Shown: positions 1-10,960, counted from the first letter of the stretch. The stretch is DNA of 64,000 bases from Rapana venosa (GCA_028751875.1 CM054155.1:11924671-11988670), one strand, 5' to 3'. The notes: generated by a model not told the origin, from the sequence alone. Numbers and translations: made by a program.

Positions 1-747
1 AGCTGCCTTCTGCATTATTTTCTGGTCTGCAGTTTTCACTAATTCTCTCCATCACACCTGAACTTTTGCATGTGTACAATCAGTGTTTATCTTGATTTTC
101 AGTGTCATGTTTGAGCTGTCAGAACTAACAGCAGTAGATGTTTTTTCTTGTGAATGTGATTTAAGCAGCCTTTGTTAAATATTACATTCCAAGACTTATG
201 ATCCAGAGTCATACATATTTTACCTGTTGGCAGTCCATACATTTGGCAAATTTCGTGTTACATGTAATATTCAAATTATATGAAAAGATGAAAATGTAAA
301 TTTCACGCATTTCATACAGTTGCTGAGTTAGTCAAATTTCTTGTTCAGTATAAAATACTATAGTAAGATTCTGTTTGTTGTGACTTATTTCTTACGGCCT
401 GTTCACAAGATTATTTCCTTCTTGGATTATGTTTGTACAGTTACGAATGAATCATCCTGTAGCTGGAATATGGGTGTGTTTCCTGCCAGCCATATGAGCA
501 TGTAATCTGTGATTTGATGGTGCCAAATGATATGTGGTCATATCATTCTTATACTGTGATTTCCACATTCCAAGTGTGATATATATCTACATGCGCATTG
601 CTGTAGCATACGTGAGCTTCACATTGTGTTTTCTTGTAGCTGTGTATATTTGAAATATCAGTTAATGATGTGTGCATTTGTAATTCCATTATTCTCAGTG
701 AATAAAGTAGATTGTCCTTTAAAAGGTGATTCTTTTTTGTTCTTCCT
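1..747 (+). other. Unique AT-rich stretch, possible 3' UTR
   Basis: No convincing coding frame or repeat is visible. The stretch is AT-rich and of ordinary complexity. It ends in AATAAA at 701-706, followed by a T-rich and then a GT-rich tract, the usual layout of a polyadenylation site. It may be the 3' UTR of a plus-strand gene that begins outside the window. Confidence 0.3.
701..706 (+). promoter_or_regulatory. Candidate poly(A) signal AATAAA
   Basis: Perfect AATAAA with a T-rich and then GT-rich downstream element within about 60 bases. The hexamer alone is common in AT-rich DNA, so this depends on the 3' UTR reading of the preceding stretch. Confidence 0.3.
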
Positions 748-1307
748 TCTTTGTGTGTGTGTGTGTGTGTGTGAAGGGGAGTGAGTATATGGAAGACAAG
801 AATTATGTATTAACTTATGTGGTGAGGATGTCACATCTCCACATTCTATGCCAGAGGCATTACACACAATTCAGTCACTGAATGGAAACGCACAAGTTAT
901 GGGGAAATTACTTCAGTTTTCTCAGATGTACCTGCTTGAGCATGCAGATATTTCTTGTTTGCATTTCTCAATCTGTCCTAGCCAGAGCCAGAGAGCTGGA
1001 TTGGAAAAAACCTTTTGAAATGAATGCTTGCAGCTGTATATTGTTCTCTTTAAGTGAGAGTTTTTGTCTGTTTGTGCTTTCTCTGTGTTTGCCTGTCTGT
1101 CTGTCTTCTGCTCTCTCTCTCTCTCTCTCTCTCTCGCTCTCGCTCTCCAGTACACAGGAAAACCTTAGCACATGCCTCACGGGATTTAGCCACTCTTTGT
1201 GACCTCCTCCAGTTTTACCTTGGCTAACAGTGTGTGTGACAGAGACTTGACACAAGAAAGGCTCAGAATATCTTAACAAATCTGGACAGTAAAACACACA
1301 CACACAC

Positions 1308-1560
1308 ATTCTTCGAAGTCCTTTGGATGAGACTATAAAATGAGGTACCATGTGGGAACCCATGCAGAACATCTTGTGCACACATTTAAACCTGTTCCAC
1401 TTTTTAGATGAGAAGGCTAATGTGTGTCAGAGGGAATGAATGACAAAATTGACAAAAAAAACTCATACACAAGGGGCCTAGATGTAAAAAAGCAGAAGAT
1501 TCCTTATTCCATTATCCTCAAAAATAAGAATAAAATAAAACCAAAATGAAATAAATAACA
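1308..1560 (+). mobile_element. SINE-A remnant (5' truncated)
   Basis: This matches the 3' two thirds of the tRNA-derived SINE best seen at 23127-23475. Shared landmarks are the 'GAGACTATAAA' block, 'CATCTTGTGCACAC', 'CCTGTTCC', 'GATGTAAAAAAGCA' and the terminal 'TTATTCCATTATCCTC' followed by A-rich sequence. The copy is diverged and lacks the tRNA-like head. Confidence 0.65.
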
Positions 1561-2555
1561 TACACATTAGCGACATGCATTCATTCCATATTCATGATAA
1601 TTTTCTGAAAAATCAGTCAAAGGAGCTGTAACATAAAAACAAAGCAAATCCAAAATTTTTAAACCCCAAAACAGCCAACCAAACAGCAATGATAACACTT
1701 GTAGTGTTGGTTTTTTGTTGTTTGTGCAACATTGTTTTAATGCAGATTTTTGGTCTCCTTAAAAGCAGACTATAGATCTTTTCCACCTTTTCTGTACTAT
1801 TTTTTTAAAAACTTTTTTATTCAGTTGTTTTGTTTACATTGCACAGTTATAAAGATACAAAATATATAAACAAATTTGAGAGAGAGAGACAGACTGTCAG
1901 ATAGGCAGACAGACCAACAGAGACAGAAAGAAAGAGGGCAGCTCAGGCAGGCAGACAGACTGACCGAGAGGTCCCAAATGGGTACTGAGTTCAATACAGG
2001 CATGACATGTATGGGTTGCTATACATTCTGTGCACTAAAACAAAATCAGGTTTGTCTGTAATTTTACACATTTCGTACTAGTGCCAATGGGGTTTTTTAA
2101 CAGAAGGCCTCCACTGGAAGGACCATAGACAGCAATGATATTCACCAATGCTGACTGTTTTGACTACTGTTATCAAACAGAGGTTAATATGGAATCCATC
2201 TAATAATGAACTTATTATGTGTAAAATTCTTACCAGAAATAGATTCCTCAGTAAGATATCTGTATCTTAATCTGTTGATGAATACATGAAGTACAGGTCT
2301 ATTACTATTCAATTTACAGTGACAGATGTATTGTTTGGCCAGTAGCAGAATAAATTAAAATTATCATCAATATTTATATTTCCATTACATCCAAGTATAG
2401 CTAGACACTATGTTATATTCAGATTGAACACATTCTGACATTTTTCATTCATTACGTCAGTAAGTGCCTGCCAAAAACTCTGAACAACTGCACTGCCAAA
2501 ACAAGAGTCTAATACTGTCTACTGCTATATTGCAAACATTTATATACTATCATTG
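1561..2555. other. No gene seen; AT-rich DNA with GA/CAGA tract
   Basis: I see no supported gene. 1878-1970 is an imperfect GA and CAGA/GGCAGA simple repeat. The remainder is AT-rich and unassigned. Confidence 0.4.
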
Positions 2556-2690
2556 ATTCAGATTCAGATTCAGATTCAGAATATTTTATTGCCATTTAAG
2601 TCATGTAGACTTATTTGACACAACAAAAACATTGTGTATTCACATGTGTTCACACTCACACACACACACACACACACACAACATACACGG
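2556..2690 (-). mobile_element. LINE/SINE 3' end with hexamer tail
   Basis: Read on the minus strand, the stretch ends 'GGCAATAAAATATT' followed by about four copies of CTGAAT. Short tandem repeats in place of poly(A) are typical of 3' ends of CR1/L2-like LINEs and the SINEs they mobilise. A (CA)n tract lies beside it at about 2652-2681. Only the terminal 100 or so bases are recognisable. Confidence 0.45.
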
Positions 2691-3224
2691 GCGCATAATA
2701 TAATACATCTTTCATTAAAATGGAAATACACGGGCACGCGTACTCAAACTTGATGATGTGGAGTCCTAATGGAGTTTCAGGAAAACCTCTTGAAGAGAAA
2801 TGGGGGGAGGGGGGAGGGGGGGAAGTTACTTGGTTAAATCTTTTCTACCCTAAAAAGAATTCAGTCAAGGGCTTGAACAGCTGGTACATAAATGAATATT
2901 GGTTACACACCCCAAAATCTGTCAAGTTTAATATTTGTAATTCAGCGATCCGACAAAGTCACAACATCAGTTCAGCCTATTCTATGGCCTATTAGGCTAG
3001 ACCTAGGCCTAGTTTTGGTTAAATTGTTTATTTGGGGCTAAAGGTTACTTCCGGAAACAAGGCAGCAGTCACCTGTAGGGATTCTGTGCCACTGCAAATA
3101 AATGCTTCTTTCTGCTTCGTGCAGATTAGTACTTGATCCAACTGATTTGGTTTATATTTTCTTCCTAATACAGGCTTGCTTGCTAGCAGTGACAGTTTCT
3201 GTGATTACAGAGTTAAAGATAAGA

Positions 3225-3295
3225 TAAGTTAGAACGTATCCAGAACAGGGCAGCCAGATTCATAAAACAAGATGCTTATCTTGGCTGGAGTGATC
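3225..3295 (+). pseudogene. Short LINE reverse-transcriptase C-terminal relic
   Basis: A plus-strand frame reads ERIQNRAARFI followed by KQD. This resembles the 'L-E-x-I/V-Q-x-R-A-A-R-F/W' motif that follows the reverse-transcriptase domain in many invertebrate LINEs. The frame is open for only about 20 codons before similarity is lost. Recognition rests on this motif alone. Confidence 0.35.
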
Positions 3296-3607
3296 AACAC
3301 CTGCTCTGCAACTGTATGGGGAATTCCCCCTGCCATCAAGCTTATACTTCGCCCACAGAACTTTACAAGGGATCATGTTGTTGTGTTGCAGGGATAAAGA
3401 TCCATCACAGTACATTCACATCTCCCTGTTGCTGCCAACACAAATTCACGAGGGCGGTTTATACTATAGTTATAAATACCAAATGTGCATTTCCGGGTTG
3501 ATCTATCAGAACAACAAAGACACAACAACAACAACACCTATCAGTCAATTCCAATGTGAGATAAACAAAAGCTTTACTGCAGTAGAGCATTAGGTGCATT
3601 TTAATAT

Positions 3608-5512
3608 TTTCCATGTGTGTGTGTCAAATCAAGTCAATTTTTATTCAGATGGTACACTGAATAAGGAATGCATTTGCTCCCCCCCCCCCCTCCCCCCCAT
3701 CAAGCCATCTATCTATCCTAGATCATATTTATTAATGATAATACTGAAATACTACATTATTGCAACCTTTACCAATAAATTTTACCAGAAAAAAAGCGGA
3801 AAACCAACAAAATAATACACTGCAAAATACAAACTACACACACATACATACACATGCATACACACACATATACACACGCACACACACACTCCTACACACA
3901 TGTGCGCCCATGCGAACACACTTAGGTAAAGAATATTTTAAGAATTAAAAAGATAAAAATCATAAAATGTCAAACAAATTACTTCACCTACTTTATCATT
4001 CATTCTTTCACGTTCATACTTTAGAAAATAAAAAGGTACAGGAACAAAAAAAACTAGGCATTCATTGGGTTAGTACTGATAATATTGTCTGCAATAACAT
4101 CCCTCTTCTCCTCCTCCACCCACACAATGTGCTCATTTGGGCTCATACTCTTCAAGTAGGGCTTTTTAAATATATTCACACAATAACTGTCAAAAAAGCA
4201 AAAATCAGTCAAGTAAGTCAATGATAATGATAATCATAATAGAGATACAATAATAATGATAATCACCCATCACCATGAGACAACAATATAATAAATAATC
4301 CCCATCACTATGGACAACATAACAATAACAAACAAGCAATGGAAAGGATGGGGGGGGGGGGGTTGGAGGTGGATGGAGTATCATTGGGGAAGGGGGGAAA
4401 TACATTCAATCAAGCAGAAATAATAAAGAGACAATTATTCAAACAAATAAATACTTCTACATAATACAAAAATCAAAAGCCCATAATCAACTGGACTATC
4501 TAACCAAGACAATAACACTTATAATAGCACTAATAATCGAATCTCTAACTGCAATAAAAACAACATCCACAATAAAACTTATTGAAATGGACAAGAAAAT
4601 AGGCACAAGGAGAGTGAGAGAGAGAGAGGATGTCACAATATCTGGCTATCGGGTCTACCATTTTGTTTTCTCCTTTCTGTGTTGTTTTAAAATTAATTTG
4701 TAGATTGTACACAAGCTTATATAGATTAATCTTAATTTTTTGCTTAATAAGAGTGCCTCTTTCCCACCCACCACCCTCCCTCCACACACATACAGCATGT
4801 GACTATGTAGAATTTCCAGTCACAGTGAAACATACTTATTTAAGAAATGCATAAAGAACTGATAAATTGAAGTATGGCTGATTTGCCTTATAAGTCAATT
4901 CCTAGGCATTTGAGCATTAAATGGCTTTTTAGCTGTGTCTTGAACTGATTTTTGTTTTTGATACATTTTAAGTGTTTTGGGAGCTTGTTCCATAAATCAC
5001 AACCAGTACCAAAATTATTTCTTTGTCTCGAAAATGTTAGTAGATGATTATGTCTATGTTCATTGACTTTGAAGCTATTGGTGATCTTTGGAGGGGCATT
5101 TTCATTGACAATTTTCTATACAAATAGAGCTTTATTTCGATAAAGTCTGTTTTTGAAGGTTAGAATATTTGCTTGCTTATAATCATTGTTTGTTAGGGAG
5201 CTTGATTCTAATAGAACAAGTTTCAGTGCTCTTTTATATAATCGATGAATCCATTTTAAATTTGTTTCACTGAAGCTGTCCCAAAGAGATGAAGCATAGT
5301 CAACTATAGGCAAAATATGGCTGCAAAAAAAGAGTTTGCAAGAGTGGTTATTCAGAAAATGTTTTATTTTTGATAACTGAAGTAGCTTGTAAGCGAGACA
5401 TATTCCTAATTCCATCACATGGTCAGTCCAAGCAAGATTTTTGTTAATAATTACACCCAGAATTCTGTGAGAGTCAATTTCTTCAATTACTCTTTGGGTG
5501 TGGAGTGCCAGT
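3608..5512 (-). mobile_element. LINE-2 family, 3' half with TTGAC-type tail
   Basis: A minus-strand LINE truncated at its 5' side. From upstream to downstream it contains a reverse-transcriptase C-terminal region (5512-4890), a long AT-rich 3' UTR with GATAAT repeats, then the block 'AAGCAAATGCATT..TTATTCA' and a tail of TTGAC/TTTGAC repeats at about 3608-3630. The same 3' UTR and tail recur at 21233-22560 (minus) and 25528-25645 (plus), which defines the family. A poly-C run sits inside the 3' UTR at 3678-3700. Confidence 0.7.
4893..5512 (-). pseudogene. LINE reverse transcriptase, C-terminal part, broken
   Basis: The minus-strand frame shows RILGVIINKNLAWTDHV, then YKLLQLSKIKHF, then ILPIVDYASSLWDSFSE, then LYKRALKLV. 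After a stop at about 5116 the same frame continues with NNFGTGCDLWNKLPKHLK and QFKTQLKSHL. This order (thumb region, 'Y-A-S-x-x-W-D' motif, then 'L-W-N-x-L-P' and 'F-K-x-x-L-K-x-x-L' near the end) is typical of the C-terminal part of CR1/Jockey-like LINE ORF2 proteins. One in-frame stop splits it and the catalytic FADD region is not present, so the copy is dead. I cannot fix the clade from this fragment. Confidence 0.75.
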
Positions 5513-5554
5513 TTCTTCGTTCACCTTCCAACAATTGTATTTAGAGTTTCCTCC

Positions 5555-5940
5555 CTTGGATAATGGAATAAGCACTCATGTGCTTTTTTTACATCCAGTC
5601 CCCGTGTGTAAAGCGGTTTTTGTAAATTTTGTCATCTGTTTCCACCGGCACACAATGGCCTACTCTTCCGAAAAGCCGAACAGGATTTAACGTGGGTGCA
5701 AGATGTTCTGCATAGGTTCGAACACGGGGCCTCGGTTTATAAAGATGTTATGCGTGTGTTCGATGTACTCAGGACCTCAAGTCTCACCCTTTGGGGGGAA
5801 AGGGGGGGGGGGGGGGAGGCGGGGGGGGGGGGGGGGGGGGGGGGGTATTGATGTTGTTAATCTAGGAGGAAAAGCCTCTCAGATGAAAGTCTTCTTTGGG
5901 GTTTAGCTCAAACCCCAGCTGTCATCCGAAGGAAAGTTAG
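5555..5940 (-). mobile_element. SINE-A copy with giant poly-G insert
   Basis: Reverse-complement copy of the SINE best seen at 23127-23475. It runs from the 'ATTATCC' 3' end at 5555 through 'CACAATGGCCTACTCTTCC' and 'GGATTTAACGTG' to 'AGCTCAAACCCCAGCTGTC'. A G-run of about 50 bases (5797-5846, broken by a few other bases) sits where other copies have a short C/G run. Confidence 0.7.
5797..5846 (+). repeat. Poly-G tract
   Basis: Almost pure G for about 50 bases inside a SINE-A copy. It could form G-quadruplexes and is also a classic place for sequencing-length error. Confidence 0.9.
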
Positions 5941-6009
5941 GGTTTTCATTTGCTTATTCTTTCAGATTTGTTTGGTTATCCCTTTACTGACATAATGTTT
6001 GTGTCGAAT

Positions 6010-6112
6010 GTGTTTGTGTGTGTGTGTGTGTGTTTTTTGGGGGTGTGGTGTGTGTTTGTGGTGTGTGTGTGAATGTGTGTGTGCGCGCGCGCGTGCATGT
6101 GTGTGCGTGTGT
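6010..6112. repeat. (TG/CG)n microsatellite
   Basis: Imperfect TG repeat with an embedded GCGCGCGCG block near 6083-6092. Confidence 0.9.
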
Positions 6113-6540
6113 GGGTAGAGGGGCATGCCCAAAAAACCCAAACCGTTCCTGAATTTTTTTTTTTTTAAGTAAGATAAACATTTATGTAGATTAAGAGCAA
6201 GCAGAGACCCCTCCTTATGACACCAACAATAAAAACACCTGTTCATGAATAACTTAAATAAGTAATAACAGTCTGAGTCATCATGAAGAAAAGAAAGACA
6301 CCAAATTTACCCCCCAAGAACACCTGGAAATAATTAAAGAAAACAATTATAGCAGTTATGATACAAATTTGCACCAGAAGTTTCATTAAAAGGCAATAAC
6401 TATGGAACAACGTTTAATGACAGGCATGTTGTCACACAAAATCCATGATCACAGCTTTGGTAAAAACGAAACAGACACAGGAGACAATGCTGCCCACATA
6501 CCGCTAGTTACAAACATAGGTAGGTGCTCCCAGTCTCTCA
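6113..6540. other. No feature recognised
   Basis: Ordinary AT-rich DNA without a supported gene or family match. Confidence 0.4.
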
Positions 6541-6544
6541 GCTT

Positions 6545-6760
6545 AGATGCACCACAGACGTAACATCATGATGACTACCTGTGACCATGAAGAGATGTTT
6601 TGTTTTTTGGTTTCGGCTCTTGGCTAAAGCTCCGAAGTTCCCTAACAGTGAGATGTTTTCCGGTATGCAATCGCTTTTACCCATCATGAAGGTAGCTGCA
6701 CTCTGACTTCGGTGGTGATGCCTGAATACAGCTCTGCAGTACATGCATTTATTACTCTCT
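6545..6760 (-). mobile_element. SINE-E remnant
   Basis: On the minus strand this carries the series 'GAAGTCAGAGTGCAGC', 'GATGGGTAAAA', then 'CGGAGCTTTAGCC', in the same order as in the fuller copy at 56263-56655. It is diverged and truncated. Confidence 0.45.
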
Positions 6761-6814
6761 TTTTTTAAAGAAAGAAATGTTGTCATCCGTTCTCACTGAT
6801 ACCACAGCAGCCTA

Positions 6815-7099
6815 GTCTTCCGAAAGTCAGAAAACACACTTCTTTTCTACCTGAGACTTTCCCCTCATATCTGTCCCTAATTTTCAACAGCATCTTTCAC
6901 CTCCTAAGTGTGTTCGCGAGTGTGTGTGTTTGTGTGCGTGTGTGTGTGTACGTGCGTGTACGCGCATGGATTTGAAATATGTTGTTCATTATGTTGGAGA
7001 GTTGCATGTGTGTAAATGATTTGAGTGCAAGCGCTTCGATTTGTTTGTTTTTACAGATTCAGCGCTTTATAAATTCCATATATTATTATTATTATTAGA
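6815..7099 (+). mobile_element. LINE 3' end with (ATT)n tail
   Basis: Shares 'CCTAAGTGTGTT', 'GATTTGAGTGCAAGCGC', 'GATTTGTTTG' and the ending 'AGATTCAGCGCTTTATAAATT' plus (ATT)n with 11465-11795. The upstream part carries a TG repeat. It is probably the 3' end of a LINE that shares its tail with SINE-C. Confidence 0.6.
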
Positions 7100-7300
7100 A
7101 TGGGTTTTAGTGTGTGCACAAGATGGTCTGTGTGCGTTCGCACATGGGACGTTGGTCGATAGTCTCGGCCGAAGAACACTAGAGGGATGAAGTCAGTGCT
7201 GATGTTCACTGCAGGGGAGAATCCCCTCAAACGGGTGTCTCTCCAGTGGTGGCTGGAACCGTACCATCAGATTGCGAGCTCAACGCTCTAACCACTACTG
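7100..7300 (-). mobile_element. SINE-A copy including tRNA-like head
   Basis: The minus-strand match includes the tRNA-like end ('GAGCTCGCAATCTGATG' region), the 'CCCCTGCAGTGAACATC' segment and 'CACAAGATG'. It is interrupted at 7300 by the MITE-like element that follows. Confidence 0.55.
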
Positions 7301-7952
7301 CATGGCTGCCAACCCTTCCGGATTTTCCGGAATTCTTCCGGATTCGAATCATGGTATCTATTTTCCGTTTTACAAGAAAAGATCCCGAAATTATCAAGTC
7401 ATCAACCTCCCAAATGGTGAGAAGAAGAAAAAAAGGTTTAGCCAAACTTTGAGGAGATGTACAGAACAACATAGCTTTTTTAGAGCTTTTCTTTTTTGGT
7501 TTGTTTGGGGCCGAAGGGTTAATAGGTAAATTTTCTTTTCTGTCATATTTTTTGGTGTGTTGTGTCGTCAGCTGCCCCAGGGCCAGAGGAGCCAGTCCAA
7601 GTGAACTGTTAACTGTTAACTTTAGTACATAGAAGAAAATCTCCATTCTCATATTGGCAATGTGTAGACCAGAACTGCTACTCCGACTTTAGTCTGGTTG
7701 AATCTATAAGTATGTTTGTTTAATGGATGGTATATTTCTTAATGTGTGGGGTTTTTTGTTTTGTTTTTTAATTTATTGTGGTTTTCATTTCAGGAGATGA
7801 GAAATTTGCTTGTCTACATATAAAAAGTGCTTCAGCTTCAGGGAGCGCAGCCCCCTGACCCCCGTTGTTATGGAAGGGAAGCTATGCCCCCCTGCCGAAC
7901 CCACCCCCCACCAGGATTCCTATTTTTGAGTCTCAGAGGTTGGCAGCTATGC
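7300..7952. mobile_element. MITE-like element with 15-bp terminal inverted repeats
   Basis: Left end 7300-7314 reads GCATGGCTGCCAACC. The right end 7938-7952 is its reverse complement with one mismatch. Inside, TTCCGG is repeated at the left and a GC-rich block with 'GCAGCCCCCTGACCCC' lies at the right. There is no transposase. The element lies next to a SINE-A head, so it appears to have inserted into or beside it. The short inverted repeats, the 650-bp length and the lack of coding fit a non-autonomous DNA transposon. The family is not recognised and no clear target duplication is visible. Confidence 0.5.
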
Positions 7953-8229
7953 ACAAGGCTCTCCTGCCCCCTCCTCCAAAAAACGTAAAATAAAAGAATA
8001 AAAAATAAAAACTGCGAGAGAAGCAGATAAAAGCTTCTTTACTTTTCACTTAGGGGAAGGACTGTCAATAACGGTAGGCTATTATACCAGATAACTGATC
8101 TCCCAGACCACCTGACATGCAAACTACAGTTTTGCTGCGCTGACAACATTTAGTTTGCTCATGTGTGCACACTTTCATGCCCTCACTTTAACATGGACAC
8201 GGGTTCGTGCATGTGCATTCATGCACATA

Positions 8230-8276
8230 CAGTCACAAGACAAGCATGCATTCGCACACATACACACAAACACACA

Positions 8277-8315
<39 letters not shown>

Positions 8316-8403
8316 ACACAGTCATACATACATTCAAGTGTGGTCGTGCATGTAGGCACCATGTACAGACGCGCACCCCCACCTCACACATACACGCGCA
8401 CTG

Positions 8404-8447
<44 letters not shown>

Positions 8448-8450
8448 CAT
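8230..8450. repeat. (CA)n microsatellites
   Basis: Two CA-rich blocks (about 8255-8316 and 8405-8446) separated by a GC-richer spacer. Long open frames in both directions here are only His-Thr or Cys-Val readings of the dinucleotide. Confidence 0.9.
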
Positions 8451-8572
8451 TCCTGTTAACCAAGCAGGCTTCAGAAAAGGAAGGTCATCCATCGATCATC
8501 TCGTTAAACTGACCACTCAAATGAAGGATGGGTTTGCTAGAGGAACATGTCTTTCAGCAACCTTTTGTGATG
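8451..8572 (+). pseudogene. LINE reverse-transcriptase fragment
   Basis: The plus strand reads [17 protein letters not shown], then VKLTTQMKDGFARG, then LSATFCD. This is the reverse-transcriptase motif 'Q-x-G-F-R-x-G-R-S-T-x-D-H-L' and the following helix, ending just at catalytic motif A. It belongs to a Jockey/RTE-like LINE. The fragment begins at the end of the CA repeat and is cut off by the SINE that starts at about 8566. About 40 residues remain, without stops. Confidence 0.7.
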
Positions 8573-9045
8573 GGTGGTCCAGAGGCAAGGCACCTGCCTA
8601 GAAAGCTGAAAGTCCCGGTTCCAAGTGTGTGGTGGTTTGTTTCTCGTTAGGGCCAGAAACTTTTCCTCTATTCATGAGTCGTGGTCTGGGTGCTAGTCTT
8701 TCAGATGTGACAATAAACCGAGGTCCCGTGTGTTACATAACTATATTTAGCGAACGTAAAAGAACCCATGGCAACAAGAGAGTTGTCTCATGCAAAATTC
8801 TGTAGAAAAAAAGCCACTCTAATAGCGAAAAATATACAGTTGAAGACGGGGAAAAAGAAAAACAAATGGGTGGCGCTGCTCTTGTGGTGATGCACTCTCC
8901 TTGGGGAGAGCAGCCCGCCCGAAGTGAAATCTGTCATGACTTAAAGTGGTATACAATACAACACAATACAAAACAATGCCATACAAAACAACACAATGCC
9001 ATACAAAACAACACAATACAGTACAATACAATACAATGTTTTATG
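8566..9045 (+). mobile_element. SINE-C, full-length-like, with pentamer tail
   Basis: A tRNA-like head (8573-8630) has an A-box-like 'GTGGTCCAGAGGCAAGGC' and a B-box-like 'GGTTCCAAG'. The body carries 'GTGCTAGTCTTTCAGATG', 'CAATAAACCGAGGTCCC', 'GTAAAAGAACCCATGGCAAC' and 'CTCCTTGGGGAGAGCAGCCC'. A second, 5'-truncated copy lies at 31205-31555. Here the 3' end runs into CAATA/CAAAA/CATAC pentamers (8945-9042) in place of the (ATT)n tail of other copies. Confidence 0.75.
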
Positions 9046-10310
9046 TGTTGGAAGGGTGCAAGGTTTGGGGAAATGGGGTGTTAGGATTCAGGCACTCCAC
9101 AACTCAAAGGAATGATGTGAGGCCACACAGGGGTGTTATGGTAACACAATGTATTGTTTCATCCACACAAGGCACACAGCTCAAGCAGAAGAACAAAACT
9201 GCTGTTTCCTAATTAAGTCACTCTGTCAGATTTCACCTCACAACAGCCTGTCCAACATTAAGAAGAATGTTGCACCAGACAGCCAGCGAGAGAATGTCTT
9301 TAAAACTCCGCCTACACCCCGTTATATTGGTTTACTTGCAGGACTACTACTGCCAACTGACTGATGAATACATTTGGAAGCTGAGACTAGCAGATCCTGA
9401 CCACACATCAAAATCAGCTGACAAATTTATTTACACACTAAAATCCACCAATGCTCTGAAACATGACAAAAATCTGCTGATTCACTAGAGGAAAGGGGGT
9501 GGGGGTGGAGAGGGGGGGAAGTAATTCATCAAGAAAAAGGCACACAAACCTATTGAATAAGACCAGCTGTAGAGAGCAAGCTCTGAGGTGTTTATCACAT
9601 GACTGTTCCACTGGACACTCTACAACAATGCCTCAAGCCATGAATAGAGGGGACTCCACTGTAACTGACAAAGGGACAGTTTAGGACAAAGCTGAGCCAC
9701 CAGCCCTGGGACAATAGGCCCCTACATTGAGAACACTTAGCTACAACCATGGCACAGAGTTGCCATGTCTTGTAGCTTGCAGAGACATGCTGGACACTTA
9801 AGCTGAGAGAAAGTGTGACAGTACACAGGCCACAATCAATTGCCAGGTCTCCCAGCCCACAGAGACATGCTAAGCTAACCTAAGCTAACTGACAAATCAC
9901 CAGACTTCAATTGGTTTCTTTAGAGAAAGCCTCAAGTAAATTAAAAGAATTCTCAACCCACAACCATGGGTATACAAACACTGGAGAAGTTGTTTGTTCA
10001 AACAGGACACTGTAGCCTACAGATTGACAAAGAAACCTAACTCTCTCTTTTAGAATTGCTGAACTAAGCAAATCATGAGGTCTAACCAAGTGGAACAGTT
10101 CTTTCTAAAAGAGGGGGAAGAGGTGAAGGAAAGGGGATTGTAGTTCAAACATGATAGTGGGCAAAGTGCATGCACACTATAACATATGTATGAACACTCA
10201 TATTGTGTTTGTAACCCTATTTATTCTTGATGTAAAGTGATAAAAAGTCCTGTGTCTTTTCCTTTTTAATAAAACAAACTTTTTACTTGAACAAAGTGTA
10301 TGGCTGAAGG
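9046..10310. other. No gene recognised; possible 3' UTR near its end
   Basis: The frames here are short and show no known motif. 'CAGAGACATGCT' recurs at about 9780 and 9860. AATAAA at 10268-10273 follows a unique AT-rich stretch, so a plus-strand 3' end is possible. Confidence 0.3.
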
Positions 10311-10315
10311 CAATC

Positions 10316-10330
10316 AGGTCAACGTGACCT
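10316..10330. promoter_or_regulatory. Perfect IR3 nuclear-receptor element (ERE-like)
   Basis: AGGTCAACGTGACCT is two perfect AGGTCA half sites in inverted orientation with a 3-base spacer, the consensus estrogen response element. It sits just downstream of the AATAAA at 10268. A chance match to all 12 fixed bases is uncommon in 64 kb, but no gene is attached to it. Confidence 0.4.
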
Positions 10331-10359
10331 ACATTACATGTTCTATTTTCATCTCTGGA

Positions 10360-10575
10360 CTGGGGAGGGGGGAAGGGGGGGGGGGGGGGCGGCTCTTCCC
10401 TCAGATCAGTTTCACCACATTGCTATTTCTGTTGGCAGGGACCCTTCTAGTCAGTGGGTGTTTTTTTCTTCCAGTCATCAAAACTTGTGGGGGGATATTA
10501 GATGTGAGAAATTAACAAGTCAGCACAGACTCACACACACACACACACACAGAAGGGGGGGGGGGGGGGGGGGAG
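10360..10575. repeat. Poly-G tracts and CA repeat
   Basis: G-runs at about 10361-10390 and 10554-10574, and (CA)n at 10531-10550, surrounded by unique sequence. Confidence 0.85.
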
Positions 10576-10577
10576 TT

Positions 10578-10830
10578 AGTAGAGCCCTTGGTTAGAACAT
10601 TGTCTTACAGCTGGGGTTTGAGCTACCACAAAGAAGACTTCGTCTGAGGGGCTTGTCCTCCTAGAGTTAACATCAATACTCCCCCCCCCCCCCCCTCCAG
10701 GTTAGGATGAGACTCTGAGTACATCGAACACACGCATAGCATCTTGTGCACGCGTTAAAACCAGCTCCGCTTTTCTGGAAGAGTAGGCCGTTCAGTACGG
10801 GTAGAAAGGGACTCACACACACACACACAG
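10578..10830 (+). mobile_element. SINE-A copy
   Basis: Plus-strand copy with degraded tRNA-like head ('GTTAGAACATTG'), the 'GAGTTAACATCA' block, a poly-C run at 10680-10695 at the fixed variable site, then 'CATCTTGTGCACGCG' and 'CCGCTTTTCTGGAAGAGTAGG'. Confidence 0.65.
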
Positions 10831-10960
10831 AGCAATCTTTTTCGTTCCTTGGCTAGAGCTCCCAGGTTCACCTGTGGTGACATTGGGCATCTGTGACTGT
10901 TTGTCCATCATTGAGGTAGCCCTATACCGACTTCAGGGGGGATGTCTGCACCATACACAA
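10831..10960 (-). mobile_element. SINE-E remnant
   Basis: The minus strand matches the 3' half of the copy at 56263-56655 ('CCTGAAGTCGG..GGGCTACCT' and 'GGGAGCTCTAGCC' blocks). It is short and diverged. Confidence 0.4.
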
